Origin: VBDM01 sp964430565
GTDB taxonomy: Bacteria > Pseudomonadota > Gammaproteobacteria > Burkholderiales > SG8-39
Assembly (NCBI GenBank): GCA_964430565.1
Contig: CAYSFD010000006.1
Coordinates: forward strand, 1-6,468
DNA: 6,468 nucleotides
Direction: 5' to 3'
The position numbers were made by a program, and so were the translations under genes. Below are positions 1-4,854 of this stretch, one piece after another. The notes under the pieces are model-generated. The model worked only from the letters and a program-made list of their open reading frames with translations. It searched no databases and was not told the DNA's origin. The stretch's first letter is position 1; each line of letters opens with the position of its first letter.

Positions 1-425
<425 letters not shown>

Positions 426-437
426 ATAACCTTGTTG

Positions 438-461
438 ATGCGGCACCGAAAGGTGCCGCAT
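438..461 (+). other. 23S-5S spacer hairpin 1 (GAAA tetraloop)
   Basis: A perfect 10-bp stem, ATGCGGCACC (438-447) with GGTGCCGCAT (452-461), is capped by a GAAA tetraloop. It begins about 12 bases after the 23S 3' end. No T-tract follows, so it is not an intrinsic terminator. By position it is likely a folding or RNase processing element of the pre-rRNA spacer. The function is inferred; the structure is read directly. Confidence 0.7.
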
Positions 462-466
462 AACTT

Positions 467-506
467 CCGCGCAATCGAACGGACCTCGCGGCCGTACATT
501 GCGCGG
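467..506 (+). other. 23S-5S spacer hairpin 2 (long, interrupted stem)
   Basis: CCGCGCAAT (467-475) pairs perfectly with ATTGCGCGG (498-506). An inner ACGG/CCGT stem (479-482 with 492-495) continues the helix after a small internal loop (3 bases against 2), leaving a 9-base apical loop. A double-stranded spacer element in front of 5S rRNA would suit RNase III/E maturation of the precursor. No tRNA gene lies in the spacer. The rest (507-590) shows only a short GTCGC/GCGAC inverted repeat at 562-566 and 579-583. Confidence 0.55.
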
Positions 507-590
507 GCAAAGGAATCCACGCAATATAGTTGCAACCCTTGCTTCTTCCCGAATTGGCTTCGTCGCGCAAGCGGCGGGGCGACAAGTTAT

Positions 591-706
591 GTCTGGTGCC
601 CACAGCGCTCTGGAACCACACCTTCCCATCCCGAACAGGACCGTGAAACGGGGCCGCGCCGATGATAGTGCGAGGTATACCGCGCGAAAGTAGGTCAGTG
701 CCAGAC
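591..706 (+). rRNA. rrf: 5S ribosomal RNA
   Basis: The 5S rRNA is recognised by the conserved core GGAACCAC...CTTCCCATCCCGAACAGG, then GTGAAACG, GCCGATGATAGTG and CGAAAGTAGGTCA. The ends are set by the terminal helix, GTCTGG (591-596) with CCAGAC (701-706). Flanking T590 and T707 could belong to the mature ends. The length of about 116 bases is normal. It is the last gene of the rRNA operon, and a terminator follows within a dozen bases. Confidence 0.97.
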
Positions 707-717
707 TCCCTTTGAAG

Positions 718-753
718 AAAAAGCCCGGCCTCGAAAGAGGACCGGGCTTTTTT
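718..753 (+). terminator. rRNA operon terminator, probably bidirectional
   Basis: The stem AAAAAGCCCGG (718-728) / CCGGGCTTTTT continues inward as CCTC/GAGG around a GAAA loop, with A741 bulged. It is followed by T748-T753 on the + strand. Read on the - strand it has the same form, with the A-run at 716-722 becoming the U-tract. It can therefore end both the rRNA operon and the leftward cluster whose last stop codon is at 779-781. A further GC hairpin, CGCGCC/GGCGCG (760-765 with 770-775), lies between that stop codon and the terminator. Confidence 0.92.
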
Positions 754-778
754 GTTGGGCGCGCCGACCGGCGCGATG

Positions 779-1234
779 TCAGCGCAGGGCTGCGGCCCCG
801 GCAGCGGCGCACGCTTCGTCCTCTGCACTCGACCCGCCTGACACGCCAAGCGCGCCGATCAGCTTGCCATCGACGATGATCGGCAAGCCGCCTTCGACCG
901 GAACGACGCCGGCGAGGCCCAGCACGAGCAAGCCGTCGCCGCCGCGGGCAAGCCGCTCCTGAAAGGTCTTCGTTGGGCGTTTGAACAACGCGGCCGAGCG
1001 CGCCTTCGTCTCCGCGATCGCGACGCTGCCGACTTGGGTCTCGTCCATCCTCTCGAGGTAGACCAGGTGGCCACCGGGGTCGGCTATCGCGATTACGACA
1101 GTCCAGCCATTCGCTCGTGCGGGCGCCAATGCCGCATCGGCGACCTTCTTCGCTTGCGAAGTCGTGATTGGGGGGCCATACGGCGGCAGCTTGGGTCCGG
1201 CTGCAGGCCGAGAGGTTGAATCCGATGTACTCAC
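779..1234 (-). CDS. GlcG/HbpS-family protein (DUF336), putative heme-binding
   Basis: A 151-residue protein of the GlcG/HbpS family. HbpS of Streptomyces binds heme and GlcG is encoded with glycolate oxidase, but most members have no proven function. Family marks visible are the strand ADPGGHLVYLERMD (51-64), the helix ETKARSAALFKRPT (75-88), VEGGLPI (113-119) and DGKLIGALGVSGG (122-134), followed by D139 and the Ala-rich C-terminal helix. The first ~25 residues are Pro/Ser-rich and hydrophilic, so no signal peptide is seen and a cytoplasmic site is likely. The start is a GTG, chosen because AGGAGGAG lies 6 bases upstream. It follows the dehydrogenase gene by 33 bases on the same strand, so co-transcription is likely. 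That pairing suggests a role in metabolism of a small hydroxy- or oxo-acid, but no substrate can be read from the sequence. Confidence 0.9.
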   Translation of the reverse strand: MSTSDSTSRPAAGPKLPPYGPPITTSQAKKVADAALAPARANGWTVVIAIADPGGHLVYLERMDETQVGSVAIAETKARSAALFKRPTKTFQERLARGGDGLLVLGLAGVVPVEGGLPIIVDGKLIGALGVSGGSSAEDEACAAAGAAALR

Positions 1235-1240
1235 GTGTCG

Positions 1241-1248
1241 CTCCTCCT
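1241..1248 (-). promoter_or_regulatory. Strong Shine-Dalgarno that fixes the GTG start of the GlcG-like gene
   Basis: On the - strand this reads AGGAGGAG, 6 bases before the GTG at 1234-1232. It lies in the 33-base gap after the dehydrogenase stop codon, so the GlcG-like gene is translated from its own strong site within the shared message. Confidence 0.8.
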
Positions 1249-1267
1249 CAAAACAATAGCGCGGTCG

Positions 1268-2152
1268 TCAGCGAGACTGTCCGCCCAGGCGGCGATACAC
1301 CTCGTGCGCGATGACGAAGTCGTTGCGGTCGAGGCCGAGGCCACGGCAGGCGTTCATCATTTCGTTTGCGGCGGCCGCGAGCGGCGCGGGGCTGCCGAGC
1401 TTGCGCGCCATTTCGAGCACGAGCAGCATGTCCTTCTGCTGCAGCGTCACGTCGGCAAGCGGCACAGCCGGCATCTTACCGTCGAGGATGAACGGCCCGC
1501 GGTAGCCGAGCACCGGTGCGGCTGCTACGCTCTTGAGTACCGCATCGAGGGCTGTTTCGCGAGCGATACCGCCCTTCTCGGCGAGCGCAACGGCCTCGCC
1601 GAATGCGATGACCTCGACCATGAGCAACAAATTGACTGCGAGCTTCATCAGGACGGCTTGGCCGCTCGCGCCGATGTAGGTGACCTTCGGGCCGATTGCG
1701 CGCAGTACCGGCTCGATGCGCTCGAATGCCGCCTTGTCGCCGCCGATCATCAGCGACGCATTGCCTTGCTGCACCGTCACCGGGCTTCCCGACAGTGGGG
1801 CATCGAGCATCGCAGAGCCGCGCGCGGCGAACGCGGCTGCGACCTCGCGCGTGACTTCAGGTGAGATCGTGCCCATGTCGACGTAGACGCCGCCAAGCCG
1901 GATGCCGGCGAGAACGCCGCTCTCGCCGAGCGCAACCGCTTTGACCGCGGCGCCGTCGGTTACGATCGAGAACGTGACTTCGGACGCCGCAGCTACGGCA
2001 GCCGGACTCTCGGCCAGTTGCATACCACGCTCGATCAAGGGCGCCGCGCGCTCCCGCGACCGGTTCCAGCCCGTCACCGTGTATCCCGCTGCGAGCAGAC
2101 GGGGGACGATGACCTGCCCCATCGCGCCGAGCCCCACAAAACCGATGTTCAC
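1268..2152 (-). CDS. NAD(P)-dependent beta-hydroxyacid dehydrogenase, glyoxylate/succinic semialdehyde reductase (GLYR)-like
   Basis: A 294-residue member of the 3-hydroxyisobutyrate dehydrogenase superfamily, which interconverts small hydroxy acids and semialdehydes or oxo acids. Visible elements are the N-terminal Rossmann motif GFVGLGAMG (4-12), the strand end WNRS (29-32), the substrate loop DAPLSGS (117-123), the catalytic helix with K170 and N174 in LMKLAVN, and QQKDM (238-242), then a helical C-terminal domain ending DRNDFVIAHEVYRRL. Arg31 after Asn fits NADPH preference, as in plant GLYR proteins, whose SGS loop, MKL(I/A)VN and QQKDM segments it resembles; this is inference from remembered family sequences. 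The start is GTG at 2152, placing the Rossmann strand at residue 3, with a purine-rich AGGATAGGGGG just upstream. An ATG at 2269 would add 39 atypical residues. It lies between the tetR remnant and the GlcG-like gene. The 145 bases upstream (2153-2297) show no clear promoter. Confidence 0.92.
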   Translation of the reverse strand: MNIGFVGLGAMGQVIVPRLLAAGYTVTGWNRSRERAAPLIERGMQLAESPAAVAAASEVTFSIVTDGAAVKAVALGESGVLAGIRLGGVYVDMGTISPEVTREVAAAFAARGSAMLDAPLSGSPVTVQQGNASLMIGGDKAAFERIEPVLRAIGPKVTYIGASGQAVLMKLAVNLLLMVEVIAFGEAVALAEKGGIARETALDAVLKSVAAAPVLGYRGPFILDGKMPAVPLADVTLQQKDMLLVLEMARKLGSPAPLAAAANEMMNACRGLGLDRNDFVIAHEVYRRLGGQSR

Positions 2153-2297
2153 CGATCCCCCTATCCTCGAGCCTTCGAACAGCTGGCCGAAGCCAAGCGT
2201 CGGGTTCACGCAGAGGCGTTCGCCGGCTGCGTCATCGCGGCAAGCGCCGCGGACCGTTCCACGTCGCACTACGGCATGTCAGTCGGGCCAGAGGATA

Positions 2298-2945
2298 TTA
2301 GCATGGGATTTTGCGAGGCTCTCTTCGGGAGACGGCAGAGTGCTTCTGGGCTGAGTTTGGGGCTGAGTCTCCTGACGCCAGATATTTCCGACCGAGCATG
2401 TCTCCGAGGATTCTTCCTGAGCGCAGCAAGGCGTCCTTGGTCGCTTCCGCGCGGGAAAAAATCAGCGCACCTTCCAGCGTTCCGAGAATCAGCTCGGCGA
2501 CCTCCAGGCGTTCGGCCTCGGGCACTTCTTCCAGTCCCGCCGCGATGATGTCTTGCCACGTCATGAAGATCGAACGGCAGACAGGTCGCAGACTCTCCGA
2601 GTCGCCGGAAAGCTCAAGCGTTACCGCGGCGACCGGACACCCTTTTGTAAAACTACTCGCTTCCAGATTTTGCGCGGCATCGGTGAAGAGCTGCTCCACC
2701 TTTCTGGACACAGACTCGTGCTTCTGAAAAATCTCGCGGAACCATTGACCCTCGAATCGCTCGGCTTCTTGGAGGGCGACGGCGGCGAGTTCCAGCTTGC
2801 CACCGGGGAAAAAGTGTTAAAGCGAACCTTTGGCCGTGGCGCTTTCCGTCACGACCTGGTTGATTCCCACACCCGATAGTCCCGATTGACTCAACAGGTC
2901 CAGTGTGGCGCGGATTATTCGGTTCTTCGGTTCGGCAGATTCCAT
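2298..2945 (-). pseudogene. TetR/AcrR-family regulator (LmrA/YxaF-like), interrupted by one in-frame stop
   Basis: Read from ATG 2945, the frame gives 42 residues starting MESAEPKNRIIRATLDLL. It then meets TAA (plus-strand 2817-2819) and continues in the same frame to the stop at 2298, 215 codons in all with the TAA. The stop falls in the DNA-binding domain, in KGSL-stop-HFFPGGK, where relatives have KGSLYHFFPGGK, so a TAC/TAT tyrosine codon became TAA. Beyond it the sequence is well kept: GCPVAAVTLEL, the helices around RSIFMTWQDIIAAGLEEV, and AELILGTLEGALIFSRA. These mark the ligand-binding domain of the LmrA/YxaF-like group. As written, only a truncated helix-turn-helix fragment could be made. 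A GTG at 2711 opens a 137-residue C-terminal piece without a good ribosome site. No frameshift is needed, so the lesion is recent or is a base-call error. An operator-like palindrome lies just upstream. Confidence 0.88.
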
Positions 2946-2955
2946 TCCGAGAAAA

Positions 2956-2979
2956 CCTATATAGACCGGTCTATATGGG
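2956..2979. promoter_or_regulatory. Palindromic operator, probable TetR binding site
   Basis: ATATAGACCGGTCTATAT (2959-2976) is a perfect 18-bp palindrome. One mismatched position on each side and a further CC/GG pair extend it to 24 bp. It ends 10 bases upstream of the tetR ATG and faces the divergent cytochrome gene. The TAGACC-GGTCTA half-sites are like those I recall for LmrA/YxaF- and NemR-type TetR regulators, which matches the family of the adjacent gene. The arms contain TATATA, which could serve as a -10 for the leftward message (2958-2963). Bound repressor would then block transcription directly. The palindrome is certain; the ligand and the bound protein are inferred. Confidence 0.8.
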
Positions 2980-2981
2980 CC

Positions 2982-2995
2982 GTGTCATACGACAC
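2982..2995. promoter_or_regulatory. Second inverted repeat in the tetR/cytochrome intergenic region
   Basis: GTGTCATACGACAC has 5-bp perfect arms (GTGTC/GACAC) and only one non-matching pair in the centre. It lies two bases past the first palindrome and its sequence is unrelated. Centre-to-centre distance is 21 bp, so both sites face the same side of the helix. It may be the site of another regulator or part of a promoter. The bound protein cannot be told from the sequence. Confidence 0.45.
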
Positions 2996-3146
2996 AGCTT
3001 GTCTGGAAACTTTTCAATACTATCTTCTGGTCGTTCGACTGCAGGCGTTCATAAAAAAACCTTTGACGCATATTCAGCCTGCAATCAACGGCTCAGCGAT
3101 CGCAGTCCGAGCGTAACAACAAAACGCTCGTGGGTCGCAACAATAG

Positions 3147-3176
3147 TTGGCAGTACCCGAGCAATACTTTTATCAA
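3147..3176 (+). promoter_or_regulatory. Candidate sigma-70 promoter of the di-heme cytochrome gene
   Basis: TTGGCA (3147-3152), an 18-base spacer and TATCAA (3171-3176) make a fair -35/-10 pair that would start transcription near 3183, about 50 bases before the ATG. The stretch 2996-3146 before it holds no gene I can support; it has a T/A-rich run near 3050-3064 but no clear signal. This is the best match by eye, not a firm assignment. Confidence 0.3.
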
Positions 3177-3221
3177 CCGCTGAGTTCCGGGCTTGCCCGG
3201 GATTCATGTTGCTGGTTCGAT

Positions 3222-3226
3222 GAGGG
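3222..3226 (+). promoter_or_regulatory. Shine-Dalgarno that fixes the cytochrome start at ATG 3234
   Basis: GAGGG is 7 bases upstream of ATG 3234. The alternative TTG at 3147, in the same frame, has no ribosome site and would put 29 polar residues in front of an otherwise typical signal peptide. Confidence 0.7.
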
Positions 3227-3233
3227 TACGATC

Positions 3234-4631
3234 ATGAAGAGCAAGTTCGTTGTGCCGCTATCGTTGGCGGCGTCAGTTCTCAGTCTTTTTTTCTTTCAAA
3301 TCGAAATGGCCTCCTCGCAATGGGGTGGCGGTGGCGGCTCGCCCTTCAGAGCCAGTGATCCTGGCGTGCGCGGCGAGCCTGCGGGTGCCGGCGGGCCGAT
3401 TGCGGGATTGAGCATGAACGAGACCGCGTTCTTCAACCTCGGCAAGGAAGACTTCGAGGAAGCCGAAGACGTCGCCGATGGCGTGGGACCGAGGATGAAC
3501 TTGGACGGGTGCGGCGGTTGCCATTCGCAGCCGGCTACCGGCGGCACCAGCCCGTTCGTGAATCCTCAGGTGGCCTTCGCCAGAAAGGACGGCGGCACCG
3601 ACTCCGTTCCGTCGTTCATCAAGTCGAACGGGCCGATTCGCGAGGCGCGGTTCGTGAGGAACCCTGACGGAACGCCAGACGGTGGCGTGCACGCGCTGTT
3701 CACCATCACCGGCCGCACCGGCGCGAACGGCTGCAATATCAGGCAGCCGGACTTCGACCGGGAGATCGCTCGCAACAACGTGATCTTCCGGATTCCCACG
3801 CCGGTGTTTGGCGCAGGTCTGATCGAGCAGATCCCGGACGCGGCGATCCTCGTCAACCAGGCCAGCAGTGGGTTTCAAAAGCAATCGCTGGGAATCAAAG
3901 GCAAGGCGAACATACTGGTCGCGGGTAACACGATCACCGGCTTGACCAACAACAACGGCAATGACGGTACGATCGCGCGCTTCGGCTGGAAGGCCCAGAA
4001 CTTCTCGCTGCTGCTGTTCTCGGGCGAGGCCTACAACGTCGAAATGGGCATCACCAACGAGCTCTTTCAAATCGAACGGGACCAGACCCCGGAGTGCCAG
4101 TTCGCGATGGTTCCCAACGACGTGCAAAACATGGACGCGACCACCGTCCTCGAGAGCGTGACGGCAATCGAGAATTTCGCCAACTTCCAGCGCTTTCTTG
4201 CCCCGCCGATGTCCTCTGCCGATAAGCCGGGCGGGGCCGCCTCCATCGCCAAGGGCAAAACCGCGTTCAGCGACGTCGGGTGCGCGCTGTGCCACACGCC
4301 CGCGCTCAAGACAGGCAAGCTGATCACGGTGCCTGCACTGCGCGATCAGACGGCGAATCTGTTCTCCGACCTGCTGGTCCACGACATGGGCGTCGGGCTG
4401 GCCGACGGGGTCAGCCAGGGTCAGGCAGGCCCCAGGGAGTTCCGCACCTCGCCGCTATGGGGGTTGGGGCAGCGGGTCTTCTTTCTGCACGACGGGCGCA
4501 CCTCGGACCTGGTCCGGGCCATTCAGGAGCATTCGAGTTCGGGCTCGGAAGCGAACGGGGTCGTCTCGAACTTCAACAACCTCAGTGAAGGCCGCAAGCA
4601 GGATCTGCTGAACTTCCTGCGCTCGCTGTAG
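3234..4631 (+). CDS. Exported di-heme cytochrome c of the DUF1111/DHOR family (putative peroxidase-like oxidoreductase)
   Basis: A 465-residue protein. MKSKF, a hydrophobic core (residues 5-21) and a possible cleavage site near 26-28 form a Sec signal peptide, followed by a Gly-rich stretch. There are two heme c attachment motifs, CGGCH (93-97) in the N-terminal half and CALCH (350-354) in the C-terminal cytochrome domain. Family marks follow: LLVHDMG (380-386, candidate axial His383 or Met385), EFRTSPLWGLG (402-412), FFLHDGRTSDLVRAI (416-430) and a C-terminal QDLLNFLRSL. This layout fits the di-heme oxidoreductase family PF06537, related to bacterial cytochrome c peroxidase/MauG. Most members are uncharacterised and the substrate here is unknown. 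Cys167 and Cys288 lie outside the heme motifs and could form a disulfide. The protein should act in the periplasm. The gene is divergent from tetR, stands alone and ends at a strong terminator, so it is probably monocistronic. Confidence 0.93.
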   Translation: MKSKFVVPLSLAASVLSLFFFQIEMASSQWGGGGGSPFRASDPGVRGEPAGAGGPIAGLSMNETAFFNLGKEDFEEAEDVADGVGPRMNLDGCGGCHSQPATGGTSPFVNPQVAFARKDGGTDSVPSFIKSNGPIREARFVRNPDGTPDGGVHALFTITGRTGANGCNIRQPDFDREIARNNVIFRIPTPVFGAGLIEQIPDAAILVNQASSGFQKQSLGIKGKANILVAGNTITGLTNNNGNDGTIARFGWKAQNFSLLLFSGEAYNVEMGITNELFQIERDQTPECQFAMVPNDVQNMDATTVLESVTAIENFANFQRFLAPPMSSADKPGGAASIAKGKTAFSDVGCALCHTPALKTGKLITVPALRDQTANLFSDLLVHDMGVGLADGVSQGQAGPREFRTSPLWGLGQRVFFLHDGRTSDLVRAIQEHSSSGSEANGVVSNFNNLSEGRKQDLLNFLRSL

Positions 4632-4647
4632 CGAAGTTGAAAGTAAA

Positions 4648-4679
4648 CCCCGCGTCGAGCAATCGACGCGGGGTTTTTT
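4648..4679 (+). terminator. Intrinsic terminator of the di-heme cytochrome gene
   Basis: An 11-bp perfect stem, CCCCGCGTCGA (4648-4658) with TCGACGCGGGG (4663-4673), has a GCAA tetraloop and is followed by six T. It starts 17 bases after the cytochrome stop codon. It lies 14 bases beyond the 3' end of the convergent tRNA-Val. In that direction the U-tract is poor (TTTACTTT), so it may act weakly for the tRNA as well. Confidence 0.95.
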
Positions 4680-4693
4680 GCGCGGGTGAGGCG

Positions 4694-4768
4694 TGGTGGG
4701 CGGTGCAGGGATCGAACCTGCGACCCCTCCCGTGTGAGGGGAGTGCTCTACCGCTGAGCTAACCGCCC
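4694..4768 (-). tRNA. tRNA-Val (anticodon CAC)
   Basis: This 75-base gene on the - strand folds into a full cloverleaf. It has acceptor GGGCGGT/ACCGCCC with discriminator A and encoded CCA, D-stem GCTC/GAGC, anticodon stem CTCCC/GGGAG with loop CTCACAC, a 5-base variable loop, and T-arm GCAGG-TTCGATC-CCTGC. The anticodon CAC (plus-strand 4734-4736) reads the valine codon GTG. It is divergent from gltX and convergent with the cytochrome gene. Confidence 0.97.
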
Positions 4769-4778
4769 GAAGCGAAGG

Positions 4779-4787
4779 ATTCTAGCA
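4779..4787 (-). promoter_or_regulatory. Extended -10 promoter of tRNA-Val
   Basis: On the - strand this reads TGCTAGAAT, an extended -10 (TGN-TAGAAT), ending 10 bases before the tRNA 5' end. It would give a leader of only 3-4 bases. No good -35 is seen 16-18 bases upstream, as expected when the extended element is present. Confidence 0.55.
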
Positions 4788-4828
4788 AACCCGCCACTCC
4801 GCCAGCGGCCTTGCTCCGGGCCATCGCG

Positions 4829-4834
4829 TAGAAT
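4829..4834 (+). promoter_or_regulatory. Candidate -10 element of gltX
   Basis: TAGAAT, followed by GCGGCG, resembles many GC-rich proteobacterial -10 elements. Transcription would start near 4841, leaving a leader of about 14 bases. There is no convincing -35 at 16-18 bases; TTGCTC at 4811-4816 is too close, with a 12-base spacer. An inverted repeat GCGGCG/CGCCGC (4835-4840 with 4848-4853) follows and reaches to one base before the ATG. Confidence 0.4.
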
Positions 4835-4854
4835 GCGGCGATTCGCTCGCCGCC

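Noticed and set aside
1235..1864. 209-codon frame on the + strand
   Set aside because: It is antisense to the well-supported dehydrogenase gene, has His/Arg-rich composition typical of a shadow frame and shows no family motif.
2153..2269. N-terminal extension of the dehydrogenase from ATG 2269
   Set aside because: It would add 39 residues unlike the family before the Rossmann strand. GTG 2152 places the GxGxxG motif correctly and has a purine-rich ribosome site.
2298..2711. A separate 137-residue gene starting at GTG 2711
   Set aside because: The translation is the C-terminal ligand domain of TetR. The same frame continues upstream through its DNA-binding domain to ATG 2945, broken only by TAA at 2817-2819, and GTG 2711 has no good ribosome site.
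2018..2879. Several + strand frames opposite the tetR/dehydrogenase region
   Set aside because: They are antisense to a coherent TetR frame that keeps family motifs end to end apart from one stop codon. None resembles a known protein.
3147..3233. TTG start extending the cytochrome by 29 residues
   Set aside because: It has no ribosome site and would bury the signal peptide. ATG 3234 has GAGGG at 7 bases.
3273..4382. 369-codon frame on the - strand
   Set aside because: It is antisense to the cytochrome gene with its two heme motifs. Long shadow frames are common in GC-rich coding DNA, and it shows no recognisable domain.
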